A DNA stretch of 15,943 nucleotides from Parabacteroides sp. (GTDB lineage Bacteria > Bacteroidota > Bacteroidia > Bacteroidales > Tannerellaceae), in contig JAHHQS010000088.1 of assembly GCA_020026285.1 (NCBI GenBank), positions 1 through 15,943 on the forward strand, in the 5' to 3' direction. The stretch's first letter is position 1, and every line of letters starts with the position of its first letter. The position numbers and the translations under genes are program-made. Of this stretch, positions 1 to 7,611 are shown one piece after another. The notes under the pieces are model-generated. The model made no database searches and was not told where the DNA came from. It worked only from the letters and a program-made list of their open reading frames with translations.

Positions 1-28
1 TAATAATAGAATTTAAGATTTTAGATGC

Positions 29-57
29 TTGAAATAAATTAATTACAAGTATCTTTG
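29..57 (+). promoter_or_regulatory. Bacteroidota-type promoter for rsfS-ftsH
   Basis: A TATCTTTG box at 50-57 matches the Bacteroidota -7 consensus TAnnTTTG. A TTG at 29-31 lies 18 bases upstream, close to the usual spacing for the -33 element. Transcription would begin about 10 bases after the box and give a short leader before the rsfS ATG at 97. Confidence 0.6.
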
Positions 58-96
58 CATCTTCAATATTAGGAATTTGAATTTTAAAAATAAAGA

Positions 97-456
97 ATGG
101 ATCAAACACAATTATTAGTGAAGGCTGTAGTAAACGGCCTGCAAGACAAAAAAGGAAAGAATATTGCAGTAATTGATTTAAGCAAGATTGAAGGTTCCAT
201 CTGCCAGTTCATGGTTATTGGCGAAGGTAATACACCATCACAGGTAGCTGCCTTGTGCGACTCTGTCTGGGATTTTGCACACAGGGAAGCAAACGAGAGA
301 ACCATTACAATAGAAGGTGAACAAAGAGCCGAATGGATTGGTATGGATTACGGAAATGTAATGGTTCATATATTCCTTCCTGAAAAACGTAAATTTTATA
401 ATCTGGATACGCTTTGGGAAGATGCAAAAATCACCAAAATTGAAAATCTGGATTAA
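97..456 (+). CDS. rsfS: Ribosome silencing factor RsfS (Iojap/RsfA family)
   Basis: The 119-residue product has the length and fold pattern of RsfS. This cytoplasmic protein binds ribosomal protein uL14 on the 50S subunit and blocks joining with 30S when nutrients are short. The strongest signature is the C-terminal half: EGEQRAEWIGMDYG (residues about 73-86), followed by a hydrophobic strand and an LPEKRKFYNLDTLW segment, all highly conserved in the family. The ATG at 97 follows a good promoter and no in-frame alternative is better. The ftsH start is 31 bases downstream with no terminator between them, so the two genes are probably cotranscribed. Nothing is unusual in length or composition. 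Confidence 0.95.
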   Translation: MDQTQLLVKAVVNGLQDKKGKNIAVIDLSKIEGSICQFMVIGEGNTPSQVAALCDSVWDFAHREANERTITIEGEQRAEWIGMDYGNVMVHIFLPEKRKFYNLDTLWEDAKITKIENLD

Positions 457-487
457 TGTTCTTAACAGCATTTACTAGATAATATAT

Positions 488-2617
488 ATGGATAATTTAT
501 CAAACAACAATAACAGGTCGAACAAAAACAAACGCAGAGGTTTCCGTATCAATCTATACTGGATGTACGGTATTATATTCGCTATACTTCTGGCTCTTTT
601 GATGTCGGATGATTCTATCAGTTCGAAAGAAATCGGATGGACAGAATTCCAAAAACTGGCAAAGGAGAACGTTTTCGACAAAATGGTTGTCTACAACAAG
701 AAAAATGTCGTCGAGGCAACTGTAAAGAGTGATAAAAAGGAAATTGTATTCCCGGGTGAAAAGAACTCAAACAGCTTAAGTCCTAAAGTATTTATCAAAA
801 TACCTTCATCAGACAAGTTTTCTGAATTTTATGACGATGCAGTCTCAAAAAACAACATCGACACTCAGGTCAGTTTCGAAGAGGGCGACGATGCCATGTG
901 GAGCTTTCTGATTTCATTTGGCCCGATCATTCTTTTCGTAATAATCTGGATCCTGGTCATGAAGAAGATGTCTGGCGGCGGAGGAGGTCCGGGAGGTGTG
1001 TTCAATGTCGGAAAATCGAAAGCTCAGTTATTCGATAAAAACAACCATCCGGAAGTGACATTCAAAGATGTAGCCGGATTGTCCGGAGCCAAGCAGGAAG
1101 TGGAAGAGATTGTGTGCTTCCTGAAAAATCCGGGTAAATATACAGAACTGGGTGGAAAGATTCCTAAGGGAGCCTTGCTGGTAGGCCCTCCCGGAACAGG
1201 TAAAACGCTGCTGGCTAAAGCGGTTGCAGGTGAAGCCAATGTGCCTTTCTTCTCCTTGTCCGGTTCAGACTTCGTTGAAATGTTCGTCGGTGTGGGTGCA
1301 TCACGAGTCAGAGACCTATTCAAACAGGCAAAAGAAAAAGCGCCTTGTATTGTCTTTATTGATGAAATTGATGCGGTAGGCCGTGCGCGTGGAAAGAATG
1401 CTAACATGAGCAGTAACGATGAACGCGAGAATACATTGAACCAGCTGCTTACCGAGATGGATGGTTTCGGTTCAAACAGCGGAGTAATCATTCTTGCTGC
1501 CACCAACCGTGTAGATATACTTGATAAGGCGTTGCTGCGTGCCGGACGTTTCGACCGTCAGATTCACGTAGATCTGCCGGACCTGAACGAACGTAAGGAA
1601 ATATTCAATGTCCATTTACGTCCGATCAAGATTGATGATTCGGTAGATCCCGAACTTCTTGCCCGTCAGACTCCGGGATTCTCGGGTGCTGATATTGCAA
1701 ACGTTTGTAACGAAGCTGCCTTGATTGCTGCCCGTAACAACAAGAATGTGGTTCAGAAGGAAGACTTCATGAATGCAGTAGACCGAATCGTGGGTGGTCT
1801 GGAAAAACGTACTACGGTTATGACTAAGACAGAACGCAAGAGAATCGCATTCCATGAAGCCGGTCACGCTACAATCAGCTGGAAGCTGGAACATGCCAAT
1901 CCGCTGGTTAAGGTAACCATCGTTCCTAGAGGTAAAGCCCTGGGTGCCGCCTGGTACATGCCGGAAGAAAGAGTCATCACGACTCGAGAGGAAATGCTGG
2001 ACGAGATGTGTGCCACTTTAGGCGGACGAGCTGCCGAAGAAATCGTTTTAGGCGAAATATCAACCGGAGCAAGCAACGATCTGGAACGAGTAACCAAACA
2101 GGCTTATGCAATGGTTGTCTACTATGGTATGAGCGACAAGTTGCCAAACATCAATTATTACGATTCAAGTGGTCAGGAATATGGCTTTACGAAACCATAC
2201 AGCGAAGATACTGCCAAACTTATCGACGATGAAGTTCAGAAAATCATCAGCAAACAGTATGAACGTGCCAAAAACATTCTGAAAGAGAATGCCGAAGGAC
2301 ATGCAGAACTGGCAAATATCTTACTTGAAAAAGAAGTCATCTTCCGTGAAGATGTAGAAAAGATCTTCGGCAAACGTCCTTGGACTTCCCGTTCTGAAGA
2401 GATCATCGAAACTCAGGAACTTCTGGAAAAGGAGAAGAGAGAAGAGGACGAAAAGAAAAGGAAGGAACAAGAAGCGACTTTGACTGCTGCTCCTGCCGAT
2501 TCTGAAAATACCGCTCCGGAATCAGTTGAACCGGCTGAAAAGACCGTATCAACAGAAGATAAGGAAGAGGCAACAGATAAAGAAGAATCTGCTGGAACGA
2601 CTCCTGCCAAGGAATAA
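488..2617 (+). CDS. ftsH: ATP-dependent zinc metalloprotease FtsH
   Basis: FtsH is a hexameric inner-membrane AAA+ protease that extracts and degrades membrane and short-lived cytosolic proteins. The 709 residues show every element in order: TM1 about 22-40, a periplasmic domain about 45-135, TM2 about 138-158, a glycine-rich linker at 162-170, Walker A GPPGTGKT at 233-240, pore motif FVG at 266-268, Walker B IVFIDEID at 288-295, second region of homology with arginine fingers R351 and R354, and the M41 zinc site HEAGH at 456-460 with the likely third ligand D531. From about residue 640 the tail is charged and low-complexity (E, K, A, T, P), a disordered extension found in many Bacteroidota FtsH proteins but absent from E. 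coli. The ATG at 488 gives the expected short cytoplasmic N-terminus. A terminator follows at 2636. Confidence 0.98.
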   Translation: MDNLSNNNNRSNKNKRRGFRINLYWMYGIIFAILLALLMSDDSISSKEIGWTEFQKLAKENVFDKMVVYNKKNVVEATVKSDKKEIVFPGEKNSNSLSPKVFIKIPSSDKFSEFYDDAVSKNNIDTQVSFEEGDDAMWSFLISFGPIILFVIIWILVMKKMSGGGGGPGGVFNVGKSKAQLFDKNNHPEVTFKDVAGLSGAKQEVEEIVCFLKNPGKYTELGGKIPKGALLVGPPGTGKTLLAKAVAGEANVPFFSLSGSDFVEMFVGVGASRVRDLFKQAKEKAPCIVFIDEIDAVGRARGKNANMSSNDERENTLNQLLTEMDGFGSNSGVIILAATNRVDILDKALLRAGRFDRQIHVDLPDLNERKEIFNVHLRPIKIDDSVDPELLARQTPGFSGADIANVCNEAALIAARNNKNVVQKEDFMNAVDRIVGGLEKRTTVMTKTERKRIAFHEAGHATISWKLEHANPLVKVTIVPRGKALGAAWYMPEERVITTREEMLDEMCATLGGRAAEEIVLGEISTGASNDLERVTKQAYAMVVYYGMSDKLPNINYYDSSGQEYGFTKPYSEDTAKLIDDEVQKIISKQYERAKNILKENAEGHAELANILLEKEVIFREDVEKIFGKRPWTSRSEEIIETQELLEKEKREEDEKKRKEQEATLTAAPADSENTAPESVEPAEKTVSTEDKEEATDKEESAGTTPAKE

Positions 2618-2635
2618 GGTATCAAAAATCAATAT

Positions 2636-2686
2636 AAAAGTCTCCGTTTTTATCCAATAAGGAATAAACGGGGACTTTTTATTTTT
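2636..2686 (+). terminator. Rho-independent terminator after ftsH
   Basis: The sequence AAAAGTCTCCGTTT at 2636-2649 pairs with AAACGGGGACTTTT (about 2666-2679), with one G-T wobble and a roughly 16-base loop. It is followed by a T-rich tract to 2686. The T-tract runs into the putative -33 box of the cdsA promoter. Confidence 0.8.
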
Positions 2687-2712
2687 GCATTCACATTATA
2701 TAATTATCTTTG
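2685..2712 (+). promoter_or_regulatory. Promoter for cdsA
   Basis: TATCTTTG at 2705-2712 matches the Bacteroidota -7 box. TTG at 2685-2687, 17 bases upstream, can serve as the -33 element and coincides with the T-tract of the ftsH terminator. The predicted transcript start lies only about 8-20 bases before the possible cdsA start codons, so the leader is very short. Confidence 0.6.
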
Positions 2713-2727
2713 CATAAACAATAAAAA

Positions 2728-3573
2728 TTGAATGTTTTGAATAACTTTGTAAAACGTACCCTGACAGGTATAATTTTCGTTGGAGTTTTAATTGGAGCTA
2801 TCCTATATAACGCACTTTCATTCGCAGCCCTTTTCTGTTTGATTACCGGGCTTGCTTTATGGGAATTTTATGGTATCCTTACTAATTTTGAGGTATCAAA
2901 AGTACACAGACTCATCTGTACCGCAGGTGGAATGTATCTTTTCTTTGCCTGTTTCATGCAGGCAAACGGCTTGGGAAACGAAAAGATATTCCTGCCCTAT
3001 CTTCTTTTCATCATGTATACCTTTGTTCATGAATTATATGCCAAAGCACATAATCCGATAACCAATTGGGCTTACATATTACTTGGACAGATATATTGTG
3101 GCGGTTCTTTCTCCTTATTAAACAACATTGCCCTGCAAAAGATAGAAGGCACTAACGAATGTATCTATATGCCATTATTCGTTCTTGCCATTTTTGTCTT
3201 TGTATGGATTAACGATACCGGAGCATATCTGGTAGGTTCCCAAATAGGTAAAAGAAGATTATTCGAAAGAATATCTCCTAAAAAATCATGGGAAGGTTTT
3301 TTCGGCGGATTATTCTTCGTCCTGTTGGCTTCGCAGGGTTTTGCCCTTTATTCACCGGAAGTAAGCAAGATACAATGGCTGGGATTATCTGCTACAATTG
3401 TAGTATTTGCCACATGGGGAGACCTAACCGAATCTCTTCTGAAGAGAACATTGGGAATCAAGGATTCCGGAAACTTCTTACCCGGACACGGAGGCGTTCT
3501 AGACCGTTTTGACAGTGTGATCATGGCTACGCCTGCCGCATATATCTACATTAAATTATTTATTCAAAATTAA
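2728..3573 (+). CDS. cdsA: Phosphatidate cytidylyltransferase CdsA
   Basis: CdsA is an integral inner-membrane enzyme that makes CDP-diacylglycerol from phosphatidic acid and CTP, the branch point for phospholipid synthesis. The 281 residues contain about eight hydrophobic segments. The diagnostic CDP-DAG synthase signature is complete near the C-terminus: S236, K239-R240, K245-D246, LPGHGG at 251-256 and D259-R-F-D262. The start is unusual. There is no in-frame ATG near the N-terminus; TTG at 2728 or TTG at 2737 must be used. The only nearby ATG (2732) is one frame out and reads ATG TTT TGA. One extra T in the TTTT run would put that ATG in frame, so a sequencing error or true length variation is possible. 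The 3' end overlaps the convergent gene by 14 bases. Confidence 0.95.
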   Translation: MNVLNNFVKRTLTGIIFVGVLIGAILYNALSFAALFCLITGLALWEFYGILTNFEVSKVHRLICTAGGMYLFFACFMQANGLGNEKIFLPYLLFIMYTFVHELYAKAHNPITNWAYILLGQIYCGGSFSLLNNIALQKIEGTNECIYMPLFVLAIFVFVWINDTGAYLVGSQIGKRRLFERISPKKSWEGFFGGLFFVLLASQGFALYSPEVSKIQWLGLSATIVVFATWGDLTESLLKRTLGIKDSGNFLPGHGGVLDRFDSVIMATPAAYIYIKLFIQN

Positions 3574-4261
3574 ACGTCAGCGTAATCATTCTGGAAGTAG
3601 CTTTGGATAAAGATTCCGTATACTTTATGGTTTCCTGTCCGGCTAAATCCGGGCGATCGGTTACTAACAGATTGGGAAGACCGAAAGAAAATTTCAATTC
3701 AGGACACAGACGGAAAAAAGGCAGATAGATATTACACCCCACACCTACTTCAAATCCATAATCAAAACCTTTCATATATAAAGGATTCCCTCTTTTTCTG
3801 CCTAAATCCATAGCACCATAGATACCGGCCATCAGATAAGGACGACAATTATTAAGTCGTAAAGAAGAATATTTCACACTCAATGGTATTGACAAATAAG
3901 TTGAACGGACGGAAGTGTTAAATTCCTCCTCTGTATTCTGTTCACGGAATACGAACTTCTTGTCACCGAAATTAATGGTAGGAATCAAACGAAGGCTGAA
4001 ATACGGATTCAAATACATATCCCCTATCACCCCTACACTAAAGCCCGGAGAAAAAGAAGGGATTGTTGCAAACCAATTCTCCCCATTATATGAAGAACCG
4101 GTATGTGTTAACAACATATCCTGAGAATGAATCCCTACATGGAACCCTAAGTGAAACAATTTGTTATCAACGTAAGGCTGGTTCTTTACCTTCTCACGCT
4201 GACCCAAAGCAACTGCTGAAAAACAGCAGACAAAACATACTATAGATAATAAACGTCTCAA
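3560..4261 (-). CDS. PorT/SprT-like outer-membrane beta-barrel protein
   Basis: The 233-residue product starts with a signal peptide (positively charged RR, hydrophobic core about 4-19, likely cleavage after ALG, before Q21). The rest alternates in the manner of a small 8-stranded outer-membrane barrel and ends in the strand MITLTFNFE. The motif around residues 34-46, LFHLGFHVGIHSQ, resembles the first strand of PorT/SprT, a part of the type IX secretion system in Bacteroidota. PorT-family proteins also occur in species without that system, so the role is an inference. The start must be TTG at 4261 because no ATG or GTG lies in the signal region. A TAAATTTG box on the minus strand (4293-4300) suits as its promoter. 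It converges on cdsA and overlaps it by 14 bases, leaving no room for a terminator between them. Confidence 0.75.
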   Translation of the reverse strand: MRRLLSIVCFVCCFSAVALGQREKVKNQPYVDNKLFHLGFHVGIHSQDMLLTHTGSSYNGENWFATIPSFSPGFSVGVIGDMYLNPYFSLRLIPTINFGDKKFVFREQNTEEEFNTSVRSTYLSIPLSVKYSSLRLNNCRPYLMAGIYGAMDLGRKRGNPLYMKGFDYGFEVGVGCNIYLPFFRLCPELKFSFGLPNLLVTDRPDLAGQETIKYTESLSKATSRMITLTFNFE

Positions 4262-4292
4262 TTTTTCTTTTTTTGAAATAACGAAGATACGG

Positions 4293-4326
4293 CAAATTTA
4301 TTGCAATTAAAGAGAATTAATACAAA
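4293..4326 (-). promoter_or_regulatory. Promoter for the PorT-like gene
   Basis: On the minus strand TAAATTTG (plus-strand 4293-4300) fits the -7 consensus. A TTTG at plus-strand 4323-4326 is a possible -33 element with a slightly long 22-base spacer. The box is about 30 bases upstream of the TTG start at 4261. Confidence 0.45.
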
Positions 4327-4365
4327 AAATACTCCTGGAAATTTTTTTTATGGAAATATTAGTTC

Positions 4366-4373
4366 TACATTTG
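4366..4373 (+). promoter_or_regulatory. Promoter -7 box for the ferredoxin gene
   Basis: TACATTTG matches TAnnTTTG. The upstream -33 region is only T-rich (about 4342-4349). The predicted leader to the ATG at 4417 is roughly 35 bases. It is back to back with the promoter of the PorT-like gene in the 155-base divergent region 4262-4416. Confidence 0.5.
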
Positions 4374-4416
4374 CAGGACTAATAGTTAACATTTTTATTT
4401 AAACATTTTTTGTAGT

Positions 4417-4587
4417 ATGGCTTACGTAATTAGCGATGATTGTGTTGCTTGCGGAACTTGTATTGACGAGTGTCCAGTTGGAGCAATTTCTGAGGGTGAC
4501 AAATATTGCATTGATCCTGAAATGTGTGTAGAATGTGGAACTTGCGCTGATGCATGTCCTTCAGGAGCTATTCACCCAGGTGAATGA
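4417..4587 (+). CDS. 2[4Fe-4S] ferredoxin
   Basis: This 56-residue gene encodes a clostridial-type ferredoxin, a cytosolic low-potential one-electron carrier for partners such as pyruvate:ferredoxin oxidoreductase and hydrogenases. Two complete cluster motifs are visible. The first is C9-x2-C12-x2-C15-x3-C19-P and the second is C37-x2-C40-x2-C43-x3-C47-P. The two halves are clearly an internal duplication (CGTC...CP...GAI in both). Residue 31 is an additional cysteine just before the second half, not needed for either cluster. Translation starts at ATG 4417 and stops at TGA 4585-4587. The gene stands alone with its own promoter and a strong terminator, as expected for an abundantly expressed small carrier. 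Confidence 0.95.
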   Translation: MAYVISDDCVACGTCIDECPVGAISEGDKYCIDPEMCVECGTCADACPSGAIHPGE

Positions 4588-4630
4588 TAATTAAGGAAAC
4601 AAAAAAAAGCATTATCAATTATGCTTAAAT

Positions 4631-4668
4631 AAAAATAGGATGTCTGAGGTCAGACATCCTATTTTTTT
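4631..4668. terminator. Bidirectional terminator between ferredoxin and DUF3276 genes
   Basis: A perfect 16-bp stem (4631-4646 with 4651-4666) closes on the 4-base loop AGGT. It is bounded by A-runs on the left and T-runs on the right, so it can act as an intrinsic terminator for the convergent genes on both strands. Confidence 0.9.
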
Positions 4669-4683
4669 AATTTAAAGCCTTGA

Positions 4684-5064
4684 TTATTCAGCATCAAAAT
4701 TTATATTTAGCTTTATATCACGTTCGCCTTCTTCCGTAACAGCTTCCTGATCGGTAGCAACATTTTCAGCGGCTGATGCAGCTCCTCCTTTATGAGCTTT
4801 CACGTAACCGATTACATCATTCAGACCATCCATGAATTTGTCAAAATCTTCACGATAAAGAAAAATCTTGTGTTTTTCAAAAGTCACATTTGAATTGTCT
4901 TTTGATTGAACTTTCTTACTTTCCGTTACCGCAAGAAACAGATCATCCTTTAAATTTTTCTTTACATCAAGGTAATAGATACGCTTGCCAGCCTTGATAG
5001 CTTTAGAATACAAAATTTCTTTGTCGCCACCTTCAACAATGTTTTTTTTCTTTCCTTCTTCCAT
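4684..5064 (-). CDS. DUF3276 / PUR-alpha-like nucleic-acid-binding protein
   Basis: The 126-residue product matches the DUF3276 family of PUR-domain proteins, small single-strand DNA/RNA-binding proteins common in Bacteroidota and spirochaetes (BpuR in Borrelia is the studied example). One PUR-type unit spans about residues 14-92. It begins with EILYSKAIKAGKRIYYLDVK, has two further strands, and ends with a helix around YREDFDKFMDGLNDVI. The N-terminus is basic (GKKKN) and residues 95-126 form an acidic, low-complexity tail. The ATG at 5064 is the only sensible start. I see no TAnnTTTG box in the 210-base divergent region shared with nusB, so its promoter is not identified. It ends in the bidirectional terminator at 4631. 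The target nucleic acid is unknown. Confidence 0.85.
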   Translation of the reverse strand: MEEGKKKNIVEGGDKEILYSKAIKAGKRIYYLDVKKNLKDDLFLAVTESKKVQSKDNSNVTFEKHKIFLYREDFDKFMDGLNDVIGYVKAHKGGAASAAENVATDQEAVTEEGERDIKLNINFDAE

Positions 5065-5225
5065 GGCACAAGTTTTAAAATTAAAATTCCCTCTTTATAA
5101 ATAGTGTGTTTGGTAAATATGCACATTTTTTTCTAATATTCAATCATTTTAACGAAAAATTTCACTTCGTTAATCAAATTCATAGAAAGATACCGACTTT
5201 ATCTACAAAATCAAAAAAGAATGAT

Positions 5226-5233
5226 TACCTTTG
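5226..5233 (+). promoter_or_regulatory. Promoter -7 box for the nusB operon
   Basis: TACCTTTG matches the Bacteroidota -7 consensus. The corresponding -33 region (about 5197-5203) is a weak T-rich CTTTAT. The nusB ATG at 5275 is 42 bases downstream of the box. Confidence 0.5.
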
Positions 5234-5274
5234 CTGCCTGAAAATATTAAAAAACAAAGAAGTTCCTTCAAACG

Positions 5275-6201
5275 ATGATCAACAGAATTTTAATCCGTAT
5301 TAAAGTTTTACAGATAGTTTACTCTTACTATCAAAACGGGCATGGCAATTTAAAAGTAGCAGAGAATGAATTAATGTTCAGCCTTCAGAAATCGTATGAT
5401 TTGTATTACTATTTACTCCTTCTTATAGTTGATGTTACTAACTTGCAAAAAAGAAATATCGATGTTCGCAAGCACAAATTCATGCCTTCACCAGAAGATC
5501 TGAATCCGAACACCCGTTTAATTGACAATCGTTTCGCTTCTCAGCTTTCCGAAAACATTGTTCTGAACCAATATGTAGAAGACCAGGGTATTTCATGGGC
5601 TAATGATGAAGACTTTATCAAAGAGGTTCTTGATATGATTCTTTCATCTGATATATATAATGAATATATCAATAATAAAGAAGACAATTACGAAGTAGAC
5701 CGTGAATTCTGGCGCCAGGTATTCAAGAATATCATCTGCACCAGCGAGTATGTAGAAGAATATCTGGAAGATAAAAGTATCTATTGGAACGACGATATTT
5801 CTATTATTGAAACATTCGCTATCAAAACAATCAAGAAGTTTGACGAAAAAGCCGGTACAAAACAAGCCTTGCTGCCGATGTTCAAAGACGCTGAAGACAA
5901 AGTTTTCGCTACCCGCCTTTTCCATCAGTCTATTCTGAAAGGAAAGGAATATCGCGAACGCATCAACAAGCACATGAAAAACTGGGAATCAGAACGTATC
6001 GCAAATATGGACCTTTTGATTATGCAGGTAGCCATTGCTGAAATTCTTAATTTCCCGACTATCCCGACAAGTGTTTCACTGAACGAATATATTGATATGG
6101 CCAAGTACTATAGTACACCAAAAAGTGGAAACTTCATCAATGGTATTCTCGATTCAGTTGTAAACGAATTAAAAAATGAGAAGCTTTTACTAAAAGATTA
6201 A
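5275..6201 (+). CDS. nusB: Transcription antitermination factor NusB (long, with internal insertion)
   Basis: NusB with S10 (NusE) binds boxA RNA and supports antitermination of rRNA operons. At 308 residues it is more than twice E. coli NusB (139). The classical parts sit at both ends. The N-terminal helix is RILIRIKVLQIVYSYYQ (about 4-20, equivalent to RRARECAVQALYSWQ). The C-terminal half, residues about 235-300, contains ERIANMDLLIMQVAIAEIL, PTSVSLNEYIDMAKYY and the FINGILDSVV helix. About 160 residues are inserted between them. Parts of this insert (145-175 and, more weakly, 87-120) resemble the stretch 211-240, suggesting duplicated helices. Long NusB proteins of this type occur across Bacteroidota. 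It heads a five-gene same-strand cluster, with yajC 66 bases downstream. Confidence 0.9.
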   Translation: MINRILIRIKVLQIVYSYYQNGHGNLKVAENELMFSLQKSYDLYYYLLLLIVDVTNLQKRNIDVRKHKFMPSPEDLNPNTRLIDNRFASQLSENIVLNQYVEDQGISWANDEDFIKEVLDMILSSDIYNEYINNKEDNYEVDREFWRQVFKNIICTSEYVEEYLEDKSIYWNDDISIIETFAIKTIKKFDEKAGTKQALLPMFKDAEDKVFATRLFHQSILKGKEYRERINKHMKNWESERIANMDLLIMQVAIAEILNFPTIPTSVSLNEYIDMAKYYSTPKSGNFINGILDSVVNELKNEKLLLKD

Positions 6202-6211
6202 TTTTTATCAT

Positions 6212-6219
6212 TACATTTG
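6212..6219 (+). promoter_or_regulatory. Internal promoter -7 box before yajC
   Basis: TACATTTG lies 48 bases ahead of the yajC ATG, in the 66-base gap after nusB. The -33 area (TTTTAC, about 6185-6190) lies within the 3' end of nusB. It suggests that yajC and downstream genes can be transcribed separately from nusB. Confidence 0.45.
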
Positions 6220-6267
6220 CGTCGAACGAAGTCATTCGATAATAATGTGTAACTAAAAAATAAAAAA

Positions 6268-6579
6268 ATGAATTTAAGCATTTTACTTCAGGCTGCAGCA
6301 GCAGGACAATCTCAATGGTCTGGTATCATTATGATGGTAGTAATCGTAGCAATCTTTTATTTCTTTATGATTCGCCCTCAGCAGAAAAGACAAAAAGAAA
6401 TTCAGAAAGCCCGCGAAGCTTTGAAGACAGGAGATAAAGTAATTACTGCCGGAGGTATATACGGTAAAATTAAAGAAATTGGTGATGTTTATATGGTCAT
6501 TGAAATTGCCAATGGCGTAAACATTCAAATTGACAAGACATCCGTTTTTGCTTCTTCTGAAGATGCAAAACAAAAATAA
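6268..6579 (+). CDS. yajC: Preprotein translocase subunit YajC
   Basis: YajC is a small single-span membrane protein that associates with SecDF and the SecYEG translocon. The 103 residues fit the family: a short N-terminus, one transmembrane helix about 18-35, then the hallmark FFMIRPQQKRQKE directly after it (about 32-44). A basic cytoplasmic SH3-like domain follows, with the conserved LKTGDKVITAGGIYGKI block (52-66). The ATG at 6268 follows an A-rich leader. The ybbR-like gene starts 17 bases after the stop. secD and secF are not adjacent in this window. Confidence 0.95.
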   Translation: MNLSILLQAAAAGQSQWSGIIMMVVIVAIFYFFMIRPQQKRQKEIQKAREALKTGDKVITAGGIYGKIKEIGDVYMVIEIANGVNIQIDKTSVFASSEDAKQK

Positions 6580-6596
6580 TTAATACATTTTGCCAT

Positions 6597-7601
6597 ATGT
6601 CATGGATTGATGATAATATTATCCGGACATTCCAATCTGTATTGACAGACGTTAAAGCTTTTTTGCATCGCCAAAGATGGAAAGAAGCTTTAATTTTTTC
6701 CTGTTTCGTCCTCCTTTCTTTCGGCTTCTGGATTCTTCAGAGCCTTAAATTGGAATACGAAACAGAAATGTCTATTCCCATCAGATATAATAATGTGCCG
6801 GCAGACATTGTTTTCACAAACAAATTACCTGAAAAAGCCTTTGTCAAATTAAAAGATAAGGGAAGTGCTCTTATTAACTATTCGATTGGACAGAATTTCA
6901 AATCTATCAACATTGACCTTGCCAATCTCCCTAAAGAGCAGACTACAACGGTCATTTCCAAGAAAGTGATTGAAGACGAAATACAAAAGCATATGCTGGC
7001 TACCACGAATGTATATGATTTCGAACCACAAACAATTGCTCTAAATTACGGATTAAGAAAAAGCAAGGAGGTACCGGTTAAATTCAATGGCTATATCAGC
7101 ACAGAAAAGGGATTCCTCGTTTCATCGGATATTCAGATTACTCCGATGAATGTTACCATTTACGGAAACGAGACCTTGCTGGATTCCATCCATGAAATCC
7201 AGACTGTCTACATGGAAATTACAAAGGGTAAGAAAAACATCACCAAATCGGTTGATTTGTCACCTGTCGAAGGAATCAAGCTGGATATCAAAAGTGTATC
7301 TGTTACGATTCCGATAGAAGAATTCACCGAGAAGACTTTGAGTATTCCGGTTCTCTTTAAAAATGTACCCAGAAATTACAATGTCAGGTCGTTCCCTCAA
7401 AAGGTGGAAGTTTCCTGCAACATTCCTATCTCTAAATTCAACGAAGTGGAAGATAATATGTTTGCTATAGAAATTCCTTTCTCTCAATTAGAAGAGAATG
7501 TATCTGGCACTTTGAATGTCTCAATTACTCAAAAGCCGGATTGGATCCGATATTGCAGCGTCAATCCGGGAAAAATAGAATTCCTTTTAGAACAAAAATA
7601 A
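6597..7601 (+). CDS. YbbR-like (CdaR-type) membrane-anchored protein
   Basis: The 334 residues have a cytoplasmic N-terminus, one transmembrane helix (about 29-48), and an extracytoplasmic part made of repeated YbbR-type beta domains. Visible units begin near EYETEMSIPIRYNNVPAD (about 53-70), at VPVKFNGYISTEKGFLVSS (about 158-176) and at LSIPVLFKNVPRNYNVRSF (about 249-267). In Firmicutes the homologue CdaR regulates the diadenylate cyclase CdaA. No cyclase gene lies nearby here, so that function cannot be assumed. The start ATG at 6597 is 17 bases after yajC, and coaE follows 10 bases after the stop, so it is almost certainly in the operon. Confidence 0.8.
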   Translation: MSWIDDNIIRTFQSVLTDVKAFLHRQRWKEALIFSCFVLLSFGFWILQSLKLEYETEMSIPIRYNNVPADIVFTNKLPEKAFVKLKDKGSALINYSIGQNFKSINIDLANLPKEQTTTVISKKVIEDEIQKHMLATTNVYDFEPQTIALNYGLRKSKEVPVKFNGYISTEKGFLVSSDIQITPMNVTIYGNETLLDSIHEIQTVYMEITKGKKNITKSVDLSPVEGIKLDIKSVSVTIPIEEFTEKTLSIPVLFKNVPRNYNVRSFPQKVEVSCNIPISKFNEVEDNMFAIEIPFSQLEENVSGTLNVSITQKPDWIRYCSVNPGKIEFLLEQK

Positions 7602-7611
7602 CAGATTCTTC

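Noticed and set aside
1024..1506. Minus-strand open frame of 160 codons inside ftsH
   Set aside because: It lies entirely antisense to the conserved AAA domain of ftsH, has no recognisable motif, and reflects codon bias of the real gene.
5042..5049. Run of eight A residues (minus strand) near the start of the DUF3276 gene as a slippage site
   Set aside because: It encodes a basic N-terminal KKKN stretch. Unlike dnaX there is no functional precedent or domain border, so chance in an A-rich gene is enough.
5106..5303. Plus-strand open frame of 65 codons upstream of nusB
   Set aside because: It covers the divergent promoter region, overlaps the nusB start in another frame and has an unremarkable sequence; the TACCTTTG box lies within it.
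6220..6240. Possible inverted repeat CGAA...TTCG before yajC
   Set aside because: Only four bases pair around a poorly matched interior, so it is not distinguishable from chance.
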